From Zhengitettix transpicula (taxonomy: Eukaryota > Arthropoda > Insecta > Orthoptera > Tetrigidae): a DNA stretch of 64,000 bases. The notes beneath the pieces are model-generated. The model made no database searches and was not told the origin of the DNA. It saw only the letters and a list, made by a program, of their open reading frames with translations. The stretch covers positions 216,844,746 to 216,908,745 of the forward strand of contig CM073590.1 of assembly GCA_037074705.1 (NCBI GenBank), written 5' to 3'. The translations under genes and the position numbers were made by a program. The first letter of the stretch is position 1, and each line of letters begins with the position of its first letter. Positions 12,678 to 25,098 of the stretch are shown piece after piece.

Positions 12678-14874
12678 TAGTCTCATATATATATTTTCTT
12701 ATTTAAATATTAATTTTCTCATTCATGTAACCTCTCATTTATAAATTTAATTTTCTAACACCCAATATTAATTTTTCTCATTTCATTATTTATAGGGGCA
12801 CTTACAATTATTTTAAATTTATTTCTTACGTATTATCTTTCTGACATGGGTAAGAATATTTTAATGTTCTCGAAAGCCTCACAACAGATGAATGATCGAA
12901 TAAATAAAGCTAAATCAACCTAAAATAATATACGGAAAAATTTGGCTTCAGTTGGTTTATTGCTGAGGTACGAAGGAAGCAATTTCAATTAACTTCAATT
13001 GTCTTATTACAATAAAACTAATTTTACCGCACATTTAGTGCCATTGTCACACAGAGATATCAGTAAATCGTTAAAGAATCTGGCAGCTCCGAATAATTGT
13101 TAACTATTGCTGTAAATTACTGTCTTCAATCAGTTAACATTTCATACTTATAGCAAACAATTAGTTTCCCTTACAGCTACAAAAGAACTAATTTTCACTT
13201 TGGCATCACTTTACATATTACAGTTTTATGACATATGAATTTTATTTTTATCAATAAAAAAATTTATCAAAATTCGCAATCAAATGTTTTAAATGAAATA
13301 CTACGTTTTCTGCTGACTCTGGAAAAGTTATTCGTAGATAGTGGATTAAATTAATTTGAAATATAAGGTGCCTTTTAAACCTTAAAACGGTTGAGTGATT
13401 ACAACATTTTTCAGAATAAAAAATCGTTGTTGAAGCGGGTTAAAGAAATATAGAAAATAATAAACAACGGAATATTTGTAATAATTTTTTATAAATTAAA
13501 TTAATTCACTCAACAGAATGATGTCAAAATCATAATCATAATATAAATAAAATGTTTATTTTTTGGCTAAGTTTTGTAAATAAAACTGTCCCCACCGGTT
13601 ATATTCAAATGTGTGGCAGTTTTCAGAAAAAAATTTACGTGGAAGCGAAGTTTGTAACGTTAATTTGACAAGAATTTTGTATAATAGATTCAGTGCGATG
13701 AACGCATTTAAGGCACTCAGCCACGCAATATCCGGCGTGGAATTACGTAAATTGGTTGTTAAACTTCCTGTATTTGCCCGCCAAACGCGAAAATATTCAT
13801 AGAATTTTAACGCGTAAAAATAAAGGACACTATTTGTTCAAATTTTAAAAGAGTTATTATTACCATCAACTGTATTAAAGATAGTATAGTGGAGGGAGTT
13901 GGGAAACTCAAATTAAACCGACTCCAATAGGACTGACATGGATTCATAGAATATTAGAAATCCTGATTGTCAATTAACAAAAAGATTTAAAAAAAACTCC
14001 AACTTTGAGGCTATTACATGATGGTACCTGTAGTTTCTTATTTTAGTGATATACTTGAAAACCAATAGGACTATAGCGAAGTCAAACATATGCAAAATTT
14101 TATGAATTAAATTATTGTTTAATTAATTTTATCCATGCTTAATAATTCTATTGTCATGTCACACGTAAGTTAAGAATTTAGGACGTTCATGTAATTGAAT
14201 ATTTCAAACATGACATATCGTTCTACTGAATTTTTTTTCATGTTTCAAAATTATTAACATTATGTGTAGGCAAAATAGTGGAACGAGTGACGCTTGTTAA
14301 TTTATTTTTCACTAATAGAAAAAAATCCTATTAGAATTATGCCAAATCACACTTAAAAGCAAAAAAACAATGTGTTCAATTTCCATATATTACGAATTAA
14401 ATTTTATTGTACCCTTCCAATGGTATGAATAAAATTGTATATTCGAATTACCCATTGAAATTTGAGTTTGTAGTAGAAGAGAATAAAACATTGCTTTCGG
14501 CTTTTATCTCGGTGCATGCTTTAAAATGATCTATTTTTGTTTGACGTGAACGCTTCACTTCCCTGTTATAATGAGAGAAATAATAATGCCAATACATATC
14601 TATATCTGCATGTAAAATGAATTACAGCTGCGGAAGGAAATATGTAGAAGCACTATTGTTCTGTTTACTCACTGCTGATTGAAGTCAAATATGGAACTAA
14701 ATATCAAACAACACCGAATGTCGTGGAAGTTTTAATTCATTAATGACAGTAAACACATCATGAAATCAGTACAGATAAAATTTGATAACGTTTCCATCTT
14801 TAATGGTATGTGTGATAATTTCAGTCATAATCGATTAATATGACAATCATATACTGTGTGAAATTAACAAACGA

Positions 14875-15024
14875 CTATTTTTCTAATATATAATTAAATG
14901 GAAAAATAATGTGTATAGGAAACAAAGATTTCCCTCGTGTAATTGCTGGATGTAGAATTCTCGGGGTTATAACTGCGCATTGACGTTTGTATACCTCAAA
15001 CGTTCCGATGGCTGGCACCGCCAT
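14875..15024 (-). other. Short open frame in a locally GC-rich patch, unassigned
   Basis: A 49-codon frame starts at an ATG in a good context (aaagATGGCGG) and begins MAVPAIGTFEVYKRQ, then runs through RILHPAITRGKSLFP to a TAG. The first 90 bases are GC-richer than the surroundings. I recognise no family. It lies inside an intron of the cyclase gene on the same strand, so it may be part of an unrecognised repeat, an alternative exon or chance. Confidence 0.2.
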
Positions 15025-15518
15025 CTTTAGCTGAAGAAGTTCGGGCTGTCAGCAATCAAAAAATTGTGGCTTACAAAGGTCGATACTAGGTTGTAATCAC
15101 GATAACTCTTAAGCCAAACTAAATAAATATTAGTTTTACATCAAAATGTCTTTTCTCTATGTTAAAAGGAATAATAAAAATCACGTTAGATCATAATTTA
15201 AAATTAAACTTTGCTCTGAGTAATTAATAATATCAAGAAATAGAAATAAATTAACGGTCATCTCTTAATCTATTGATTATCATATACTATCGTAGATAAT
15301 AATTTTAAGGTTGTAATGAGGGTACTATACGATCTATAATAGTAGTGACCACGGGTGTTACACTATGACAGCAACCCACACTACTTCTTTGGGGAAGAGA
15401 ACTATGAGTGTATAGTTGGAATAAAAATTCAGTAAAGACGGTAAACCAGGTAAATGTTGTGTGTTCTTACTTTTATTTGTATGTCTTTAGTGCATATAAA
15501 AGAATTTATAATAAGAAG

Positions 15519-15824
15519 AAAGATAGACAAATACAGACAAAATCAGTGATAATATTAATACCACACAACGCTTCTGGGATCCTTGACCCTTTCCATCTCG
15601 AACGATTTGCCAACTATGGGATTGAAGCCGGTAGTAATGAGTGAAGCATAACATTGTATGTCTAATAATCTTGCTTAATAGGTTTTTTTAAAAATTTTGT
15701 CAACTGACGAGTGCAGTTGTATCGCTCTAGGCTGTTCTTAACACTCGAAGAAAGGGACAAGGATCCCAGAAACGTTGTGTGGTATTTATATTATCACTTC
15801 TTTTGTCTGTATTTGGCTATCTTT
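15519..15824. mobile_element. Foldback (inverted-repeat) element
   Basis: Two arms of about 70 nt are near-complementary. The left arm begins aaagatagacaaatacagac and includes accacacaacgcttctggga; the right arm read on the other strand begins aaagatagccaaatacagac and includes accacacaacgtttctggga. The middle, about 160 nt, is unique. No transposase is present. Related single arms or pairs occur near 42590, 53505 and 56848, so this is a non-autonomous DNA element family. No target duplication is obvious. Confidence 0.75.
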
Positions 15825-16185
15825 ATTATCCTTTCTTGGAAAATAAGAATAAAACTCAAGATTTTACACACCTCGAAATATGATGCTAAAGTATTTCTTC
15901 ATGTCAGAAAACAAATTCCCCACAGTTGTTTTTCAGGAAACTGAAAGTTTTATTTTTCTGAATTAAAGAGACAATGATCGCAATAATTTCATCGACATGG
16001 AGAATTAAACCCCACTGATCCTACCGGAATGCTGCATAGACAATTTTCTGACTATCAGAAATAATTTTATGAGAGGCCAATCAAAGAATTACAAGATACT
16101 TTGCAAACAAAATTTATTTGGCAGCTGGTATCATGAAAGGATTGTAAACTTTGTTAATTATTCAACCCATGGCTGTAGAATTTTT

Positions 16186-16625
16186 TTAAGGTTAGACAGG
16201 CTATGTAAAGGGTAATCCACATACCTTTTATAGCATAGGAAAAAGAGTGAAATAGGGGATACGGAAAGGTAGAGCAAGGTAGCCAAGGGTTAACTAGGAC
16301 CCCCGGGCTATGGTTTAAGGATCCTACCCGGAAATTTGCCTAAAAGTGATGCCGGGAAAACCCAATAAAACCTGCATCAGGTAGGTCGGGAATTTGGTAC
16401 TTGTCCCACGCCCTTCCGATGGCGGGAGGGGGGTTTGGTGTGGGGTCGCAGCTTTCCCCTCTCCATGCATTAACCGACTATTCCAATAGTAATAGCGGAC
16501 AACTCTTACCGTATGCCCAAGTTCTGTGATCCCGGAACATACACCCCTCAAAACAGGCCGAGGTGCCTCGGCATGTGGGAACCGTAGTTCAAAAAACGAG
16601 AAAGATGTGAAGGCATCCCCAAAAA
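16186..16625 (-). repeat. A-tailed retroposon family, copy 5
   Basis: Reverse-oriented copy. It starts on plus with a T-run and ggttagacaggctatg (the 3' end) and reaches gaggtgcctcggcatg and caaaaaacgagaaag at its 5' side. Part of the gaggcacgg/agaagggaatgc segment is rearranged. Confidence 0.85.
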
Positions 16626-16752
16626 CTCCTTTTTTAAAAAAATTATTTTATTAAATAAAAGCGAGATTAGTAATTAAAGGTAAATTTTTAGTGATATTTT
16701 GGTAATAGCTCATTACAACTATTTTGTTTTTTTAAAAAATTAATATTATTTT

Positions 16753-17005
16753 GTGTCGGCCTGCTGTTGTGTAGTGGCCAGGGTCATTGCCTCGCATCAC
16801 AGAGGTCCCGGGTTTGAATCCCGGCATGGGCATGGATGTTTGTGGTCATCCTGGTCAAGAAAACTGGGGTTAAGGCTGTGGGAGAATCGACACTCTGACC
16901 AGGTGTCACTCTTAATCCAGAATGTGTCATGTAAAATGACAGGCTGTCAGCCGACTCGTTAGGCCAAGGCCCTTCGGGGCTGTCAGGCCAAGGAGTTAGT
17001 TAGAT
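16753..17005 (+). repeat. tRNA-derived SINE (copy S1)
   Basis: The head has an A-box-like tgtgtagtggc at 16768-16778 and a B box ggtttgaatcc at 16811-16821, the spacing expected for an internal RNA polymerase III promoter. It is followed by a ~170-bp non-tRNA body ending ggccaaggagttagttag. Copies S2, S3 and S4 share the ctcgcatcacagaggtc...gggcatggatg head. It has no clear A-tail. Confidence 0.85.
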
Positions 17006-17211
17006 TTATATTATTTTGTATTCTTTAATTGCGATTAAATAATTATTTATGTTCGTCATAAATTATCTAAATTCAATACTTTTTCTTTTTGCAAATATAT
17101 ATATAAACATAATGTAAGACTCCAAGAAGGTGACGATCATAATTAATAATGTAGAAATTCAATGAGAAAATAATACAAAAATCCCAAGTATTATTCTATT
17201 TGTTAACTTAC

Positions 17212-17350
17212 ATGTATCCGGGCACAACGAGCGGTCAAATCCACACTCGGGGACGTCGGGAGGGGCTTCGGTTCGACCACCCGCCCAGTGAATTTTTTTA
17301 CCCGAAACGTTCTGAAGACTCTTCGTCGCACCGATGTAGAAAGCTACTGT
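17212..17350 (-). CDS. Gyc32E: Receptor guanylate cyclase, exon D (juxtamembrane ectodomain)
   Basis: The exon encodes 46 codons: TVAFYIGATKSLQNVSGKKI, HWAGGRTEAPPDVPECGFDR, SLCPDT. The I-x-W-x-G-G-R-x-x-x-P-P-D-x-P-x-C-G-F-D stretch is the conserved juxtamembrane hinge of receptor guanylate cyclases. The two Cys residues in ECGFDRSLC are at the place where family members form disulphides next to the membrane. The acceptor is tttctgcag|aca and the donor is aca t|gtaag, phase 1; the leftover t joins ct of the next exon as Ser. The sequon NVS is present. A (TC)n(TA)n microsatellite lies about 106 nt upstream of the acceptor in transcript orientation. Confidence 0.95.
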
Positions 17351-17456
17351 CTGCAGAAAAAATAAACAGAAATATGTCAAAAATAAATATTTTTTATTTA
17401 CACTTTAGATAAGAACACGTAATATTAAATTTAGTGATAATTATAAATATTTCTTC

Positions 17457-17472
17457 CTCTCTCTCTCTCTCC

Positions 17473-17520
<48 letters not shown>
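17457..17520. repeat. Compound (TC)n(TA)n microsatellite
   Basis: A short TC run passes into about 22 TA units. It lies about 106 nt upstream of the 17350 acceptor in transcript orientation. Confidence 0.95.
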
Positions 17521-17526
<6 letters not shown>

Positions 17527-20001
17527 CATTAAAATGGAATTTTCAGATTAACTTGTACGGAAGGAATGTAATATGAGTACCTTCTCCATAACGCGAGAAG
17601 AATGTGTGGAAATATATTCATGGCATTCTTAATAATATCTTTATGGTTAAAACAGGAAGTTTACTTTCAACACGTTACTGAACGTAATCGACGAATGAGA
17701 TATTATGAACATAATTCAGTGTTTATAGTATTCCAACGTTTATTAAATATTTGTTAGATGTTAACGTTGGAGATACGTTCACTGAGAAATGAAGTAGGAG
17801 ACGGTCTCGACACGACAAATTTACAAAAATTAGCCCTATGAAGTATGCATAAAAGAAATGAGTGGGTATCAGAGTATAAGTTAATCACTATAATCTGTAA
17901 ACTCGCTTCGATATAAAGGAAAAAATTAAATTAACATTCCTGTAAAACAAAATTAACGAAATGGTTTATTGAATTAAAAGGAAGCATTGACTTGTTTATC
18001 TGCTAGCAAATATTTTTCTCGATTAGTGATATAACTTGTAAAATATTAATATGATTTAATAATTTAACGACCTTTATTTAAACAATATTAATTTTTTATA
18101 TATATAGAAACAAAAAACCTGATAAAAGTCCAAAATGGTTTTGAAACGTCGTTATATTGAATAAAATATTTTAAAGTGTCTGTAAAATGGTCGTTAATTT
18201 ATTAAATTGATATTATTAAAAATAAGTCGTAAAGTAAAATATTATTAATTTTTACAATAATTTCTGTATCGCGTTTCTTCTGAAGATTGCGTATTTTCCT
18301 GTAAGAATTGATTTATCTCTGATTCAATACCGTAATAAGTATAAAGTAGTCACGAATATATTTTATTATTGTATTCGAGCATTACACGATGAAATATATT
18401 TAAAAAAGTATTTTTTCGAATTCACATATATTATTATTTATTAACAAAAGTGTTTCAGCGAGGAATATTTGCCAGTCGGATTTGTAAAAGACACAGAAAA
18501 GACCGCTAAATCGACAAGTTAAAAAGTTATACTAACGGAAGAAAAATAACTTTCAAAGTGAAGAAGAAAACTGTTTTAAAGTCTCGACGTAATCCGAGAA
18601 TCAGATCGAGAAAGTTTTGTAAATAACATCCAGTTTATCAGTACTAGTAGAACTAACAAAAGAAATAAATTGGTTCCAGACTACTTATCGTTCAATAGAA
18701 GAATCACAAATATGAGTACAATACCGTGTTTCCATAAACAACATTTTATCCAAAGTAAATAGATAGAACGAGGATAAGTATTAAAAATAGAATGAGAAAT
18801 ACACTTACCCTTTGCAAAAGAATACAAGGAATCGTACCTTATCATTTTTTTAATCAATTGTAAGCACACTATCTAATTAAAATTGGTGTAACAGTTAAAC
18901 TTCGACATTGCGGTCCTATTACAGAGGCGATATTATTATCACTTTAGATTATATATAGGGAAATTATACAACTGCAATTATCCCGAAACCAATTAAAAAA
19001 CCGAAATTCGCAACTTTGCGTTTCCACTAAACTGATAATCTATGACAGCAATTTAATTTAGTAAAATAGAAATACCTGAACAATTTAACGGTTGACTGCA
19101 AATTGGTGTTTTCATTCCAATACGGTCCAAGATCAATTATTATTTACCCAGTAAATCTGCGTGATCTAAATTACCCGTAGGCTACAAAAGACATAATTAC
19201 AGTAATTACGAATTGTTGTGCACTGCCATCAGAAAATATTGAAATTGTCCCACATTGAAATGAAAGTCACTCAAAAAACTATATTTTAATCAGTTATGTC
19301 ATGAATATTAATAGTGTTAATTGAGACGTTATGTCAAGAAAGCAGGTAGAAATATATTTCAGAAGCATTTAAACATAATTATCATTAAATTCTTTCAAAA
19401 TGTAATAGTGATAAAGACTCATGAAAATGGTAGCAAAGCGAACTGATTTAAGTAAATTCGCTGTACAGACGAACTGAAAAGAAAATTCTACGTCAGTCAT
19501 TAACACCAAATTAGATCCCGAAAGTTTGGTTGACGTAAACGATTTTTAGTGTCTAAACGGGGATCTGTTATGCAAAATATAGTTGTTACTTTACGTGCTA
19601 TTGTGGAGACAAGTAATATTTTAGGGAGAGGGTGTGGTGTCAATACAAAATATTATTCTTATCATGTTTGCAGTAGTATGATCTCTAATCAGAAATTCGT
19701 TATTATTTGGAAGAATATACTTCGATTTGCATCAAGAAGATGAATTATTGTATGTATTATAACGGAAAAAATTAACTCTTGTAACATTTACGCGACTCTG
19801 ATTTACTCGTTGGACAATAAGCGTGTTAAATTATTGTATTTGCTTATCAAGTAGCTCTGTTAATCAAAAATTTATTAAGTAGGCATCATCAATATGAAGC
19901 TCTCATTATAATATGAGAGCGTAATTCACTCCCATTATTAAAATCTCAATGATTTCAGTCAACCATCATTAGAAAATTATTCTCTCAAACGAAACTATCT
20001 A

Positions 20002-21618
20002 TCTAATAAATAAAATAGAATGTGTGTGTGTATAATCCCCAAACAATTCTACAGCCGTGGAGGAAATTTCATATAATTTTGTACAAGTGTTTCTCTCGAA
20101 GCAGAAACAAACACTGTTTGGGTAAGACACGACTACCATCCCCAGGGGCAAAGAAGAAAATTTTTATAACAAGCTAAAACGGCCAATATTTCTGTCTAAT
20201 AAATATTTTTCGGCGCCAATGAGATTGATAGTGTTTCTCCTGTTTTTTAATGTGCATATTATGAAGCCCTTTCGCTATGGAATTGGAGTACCCTTAGAGA
20301 AGGAGGTGGAGGGGCTTTACATAAAAAATATTGCCAAACAGACTAAATTGCAGTCTAATCCGGGGTTATGGATGTCCTTGAGTTCAATTATGACATTCAA
20401 CCTTCCGGTTAAGCTGCATTTCAACAACCTATGAGTTGTGTTGAAATGGGAAAACAAAATACCGCTTAAATTTTATACACGTGGAGCAATTCGACGAAAT
20501 TTTGAAGTGTATTTTTGTTTTGCTAAAGATACCGGGAGTATTTTTGACGCTTTTAGATTAGCGAGAGTATTTTTGTGTCTCTTAAGGAACCGGGATTATT
20601 CTTCACTCATTGGGGTATTGGGAGTGTTTCCGATTCTCTTAAGATACAGGGAGTATTTTTTTCTGTAAATGGTACCGGCGGTATTGCTGACACTCTTAGG
20701 GTTACAGAAGAAATTTACATTCACTCAAGGTATTTTTTATTCTCTATAGTACCGGGACGCTCTTATGATACTCAAAGAACTTTGACTGGCTTAGAACAGT
20801 GAAAGTATAATTGATTCTCTTAAGATAGTGCCTGTATTTTTACTATATTAGGGTTCAATAGCACTGACGTATTATAAAATTTCCGCGAGTGCCATCTTAC
20901 GTTTTTTGATACATTTTTAATTTATATTATTTTAGTGTCTGTAGGCAAGTCTATAAGCCCAAAGAACACTAACCGTATAAATTGTTATACGCTTCATTCT
21001 CTGACGCTTCAAGGGTCGTTTTCACTGGCGAGTGTATTTCAGATCTGAGCGACGCCGGACGCTTGCAAGCGTTATCGCTTTATCTTTCTCGATTCATAAC
21101 TTTGAATTGAATAAAGTCGAATTCAAGGTACTTGGAAACCTTTACTTACGGAAAAACTACACACAATTATTTGAATATAACAAAACTAAGAACTACATAC
21201 AAAAATATTGAATAAAAAGTTTGCTGATCATTGAAAATATTCTGCGCATACGTAACGTGAAAACTAAACAATGAAACCACGAGCGCACAATTTTTCATAA
21301 ACTCCTTCCGACAGTGCCTTTTTCGGTATCCACCAGGGTCAACTAAAAAATAATGCGCAGAACAGCAATGAACGGAAAACGATCGAAAGTGTCAGCGGCA
21401 CGGATGCAAATCTGAATTTGACGCTTTAAAGCGTCATCGATAGTCAATTTGGTACCAATGATTTTTTATTTTGCGAGTATGGGGGTTTCTGACGAAATTA
21501 GCAAGACATCTGCATAGGTAGCTTAAATCACTTCTTGACTAATAGATTAATGTAGAATAAAATATTTTTTTCGGGCTTATATAAATAAATACCCGTGCAA
21601 CGCCAGCAACCCAGCTAG
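20002..21618 (+). mobile_element. Helitron-like non-autonomous element with internal minisatellite
   Basis: The element begins a|tctaataaataaaatagaa and ends cgtgcaacgccagcaacccagctag|t, that is TC at the start, CTAG at the end and insertion between A and T, the Helitron pattern. The 5' part (ggaaattt..., gtgtttctctcgaag, aacaaacactgt) matches the elements at 27260 and on the minus strand at 44.7-45.0 kb. No Rep/helicase coding is present. A degenerate 28-29 bp tandem repeat occupies 20529-20853. Calling it a Helitron rests on end structure only. Confidence 0.55.
20529..20853 (+). repeat. Degenerate 28-29 bp minisatellite
   Basis: About ten to eleven units can be laid out with near-constant 28-31 nt spacing, built on ataccgggagtatttttga followed by ctcttaag or similar. 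Units differ at many positions, so the array is old. It lies wholly within the Helitron-like element. Confidence 0.65.
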
Positions 21619-23310
21619 TGTTAAATAAATATGAAACAGTTTTGGTGAGAATAAAGACTTATTATAATAAATATAAGCCATATTAATATTAAAACATTTG
21701 AAAGAAAAATATTATATTGGTTTACTTTTGAAACGTTTATATTGTAATTTTATTCCTCATAGTTCACTCAAAAAGTCATTTATTTCAAAATGGCTTGATA
21801 GTCAACAAAAAAGACTCCATTTGATCTCATAGCTGCCAAGAATTTCGTATAGTCCACAAATCAAACATAAAGGCAATAATGTTTGTTATTGGCTTTTAAA
21901 ACTGAAAAGTAAGTTAAGTTATAAATTTTAGCCTTAGGGCTAAAAAATCTAATATTTATGTTAGGATATTTCTTCAATACATCGTACGTAAAATAAATTT
22001 CTATGAAATTAATAAATAAATAAATATATTTCTGTAGCGATTTTTTTTAGTAGAAGTAATATAAGACTTAACAACTAATTGATTATATTACATTCATATA
22101 CACAATTGATGGATAAAATGCACACCTATTGGTATACTAAAATTAATTTTAGTTTGTGAATGATGACGAGTGGAGGATCACATACTAATTACTCTTCCAA
22201 AACGGACTAAGGTTTTCTGTTTATTTAAAACAAATATGATGATACAAGTATAACTCACTCAAATCACTCATATTTCACATCGAAATATCAAAATGTACTG
22301 AAACTAAAGCAAATCATAAACAATAAAGGCTATCACGTAATTAGGTCAGAAAGCAACAATAACGAGTGTTTCCGCGAAAAATGAAAATTTATAATTTAAT
22401 TCCCCGTAACGTTATTCAAACAACCGATTAATATTGAAATTGATTCTAATCTGTGAGGCGGTTATTCATTATATGTGTCTGGTCGTTCCCACAAATATTT
22501 TGAAATGTTTTCATTAAAATCAACGGCATATTTCCTAATTTATAATCACTAATTTTTAATTTTAGGATATAATTGAATCCCAGATACACCTAAAGCACAT
22601 TTGCGTAAATTTTATCATTCAAATGAAAAAGTTTCAATATGAGATTTTTAACGAATTAACTTGATTTAATTTTAATTAAGGCCTACTATTGTCGTCACTA
22701 AACCACTTGTCCCAGACTGGTGTGCACTTTTAAATTAATTAAAACATAATACAAATAGAATGTATTGATTCTGTTGACATGTACCAAGTGCTATAGAAAA
22801 ACAATTGTTAAGAATAAGTTACGTGTTTAATTGAAGTAGTTAATATCTCTTAATACCTCACTTTGAGGTGCCAAATTAAGTCATATTTAATCATTGAAAT
22901 TGGGATTTTGCAGTATTATTTTAAAATATTTATTATAATAAAATTAAGAATATAATCAACTGTTGTGGGTCAAATTATGGAATATTTCTATATAAGTGAA
23001 AATTATAATCTACTATGTACAGTCGTCATTACACTTCATATTAGATAAATAAGATCCTAATTCAGGAGCAGTGTCAAATTTTAATCGTCTTCGACGCCGA
23101 ATCTGGTTTGGTCAGCAAATAAAGTACGGTATTTTGAAGAACACGTTATAAAAATTTATAAGGCTTGGAAGTACCTACGATGGACTTGCTTCCTTTTAGC
23201 GGTATTTGCCTCCTAGCCGGTGATTTAGAAGTACTTACGGTGACGTATTCTTTCACATACGTCGTCTTAAATTGCTTCCATTCATTCTCTTTAGTACTAC
23301 TACCCATTTA

Positions 23311-23488
23311 GGGCCTTGGCCTATCGGGACGACTGCCAGAGACTATCTTAAATGACACATTCTGGACACAGTCTGAACCCCAGTTTTATGACCATGACAA
23401 CCGCAAGCATCTATGCCCATGCAAGGATATGAACCCGGGACCTCTATGATACGAGGTGGTGACGCTGGCCGATACACCACATCAGACC
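23311..23488 (-). repeat. tRNA-derived SINE (copy S2)
   Basis: Reverse copy of the S1 family. On plus it reads gggccttggcctatcggga, then gacacattctgga, then tatgcccatgcaagg and tgaacccgggacctc, the complement of a diverged B box, and ends ctggccgatacacc. It sits only about 20 bp from retroposon copy 6. Confidence 0.8.
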
Positions 23489-23510
23489 AATAACTTTTTC
23501 AAATACACTT

Positions 23511-23930
23511 CTTTTTTGTAGTAACAGGCTACATGAGAGGTTAATCCACATGGTGGCAACTCCCTTTTAATAGCATAGGAAGCGATTTGAAAGGGGCGAT
23601 TCGGAAGGGTAGAGGAATTGAGAACTAGGGCCCCCGGGCTGTAGTTTAAGGATGCTACCCGGAATTCGACTAAAAGTGATGCAGTACAAACACCATTAAA
23701 CCTGCATCATAGGTCGGGCAGTAGGTACCTTCCGATGGCGGGAGAGGGGTTTTCTGTGGGGACGCAGCATTCCCTTCTCCGTGCCTCGACCAGTTTAGGA
23801 GGCAGCTGGCCCACTGTTCCAATAGGAATAGAGAACAACTCTTACCGTATACCCAACGTCTGCGAACCCTGGATCATACACTTTTGAAACTTAGTTGAAA
23901 AGCAGAAAGAGGAGAAGGCATCCCCCACTA
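23511..23930 (-). repeat. A-tailed retroposon family, copy 6
   Basis: Reverse copy, from ttttttgtagtaacaggctac (tail and 3' end) through ggggcgattcggaaggg, ccttccgatggcgggagag and gcctcgaccagtttagg to the 5' region near agcagaaagaggagaagg. A small deletion removes the gggcgtgggacaag segment. Confidence 0.85.
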
Positions 23931-24461
23931 CACCAATCACTTTATTTGGAGCAGCCTTAAACTCTAACTGCCACTATTACTTTGCTCTGCATCAACTTTT
24001 AATTGTCTCTCTCACGTTCCAATCTATTACTTTGCACTGATCATATTAATATCTCCCAACCGTCTCGAGAGTTTCTCTATATCTGTTTTTGAAACTCGGA
24101 GAACATTAAGATTGGTTTTATGTCGAATCTGATTTAGACCTCCAAATTTGAATCCCTTTACGATAAGGTTCGTTGCATAACACGGCTATGATTTTTTATT
24201 ACCGGCGGCAACACTCATTTGTCCCGGTAGAGAAAAAGCGTATCACTTTATCGTATTTTAAAAAGCCGGTAAATTTATTTATATAAGAATTAAATTCTAT
24301 TATTTATTTTTTGGGCGTCCAAACCCTGTTCTCATATTAAATTTCATTATAATTAATTGGCGCCTATTTGTGGGATATAAATGAATTATAACATCTCCAT
24401 AACTTTCGCAACAGAGATGAGGAACCTGAAATGATAAATTTGAACAATTAATAAAAATTGC

Positions 24462-25098
24462 ATGTATATGTTATCGGAAATGTATGAAAAGCCGTCATTC
24501 TACAGAATGCCTAGACATTGTATATAATACCCGGCGTTTTTAGACAATGTGTGAAATATGAGAATTGTTACATAAATTCCCTAGCCATTGTATATTACAC
24601 CTAGCCATTATATAGAATGTCAAATTCTAGACAAAGTATGAAAAAATGTTCGGATAAAAAAAATGACGAGTATTCTTCAAAAATACAAATGTTATTCTGA
24701 AAAAAAATGAGAGTGCAATTAAAATAAATTTATTCAAAGTACGTAAAAAAAATGAAAGTTTACAAAACAAAAATTATGGCTTTCTTATTAAGAGAAACAA
24801 AATTTCATTTAAAAAATAAGAAATTAAAATTAACCCAGTTGTTGCAAGATGGTAGGTTTGAATGACATCTTGTGCTTTGCCTCGTGATATTCTAAACGAA
24901 GCGGAGATTTATTTTCTTCTTTGCCGGTTTTTCATTCTATAGAATGCCTAGGCATTGTATATAATGCCAAAAAGTAGCCGGAAATGTACGAAACTATTCA
25001 TATTTCACACATTTCCTAGGCCACCTTTTGACATTATATACAATGATTAGGCATTCTATAGAATGGCGGATTTAAAACTTTTCCGGTAACATATACAT
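24462..25098. mobile_element. Terminal-inverted-repeat element with nested palindromes
   Basis: The ends are inverted: atgtatatgttatcgg at the left and, on the other strand, atgtatatgttaccgg at the right. Just inside, both arms carry cattcta(c/t)agaatgccta followed by cattgtatataat. Additional copies of the small palindromes cattctatagaatg and gcctaggc occur internally. A minus-strand frame near 24830-24935 (ending PTILQQLG then stop) might be the tail of a lost transposase, but is too short to identify. No autonomous coding region. The superfamily is unknown. Confidence 0.7.

Larger units (their letters stand above)
10305..17211 (-). other. Intron D/E (about 6.9 kb)
   Basis: The intron runs from gtaagt to tttcag. 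It holds a GC-richer block with a hairpin (11420-11830), a retroposon copy (12143), a short open frame (14875-15024), a foldback element (15519), a retroposon copy (16186) and a tRNA SINE (16753). The stretch 12678-14874 is AT-rich with nothing recognised. Confidence 0.85.

Noticed and set aside
16753..16962. 69-codon frame at 16.75 kb
   Set aside because: It is a translation of the tRNA-derived SINE head and body.
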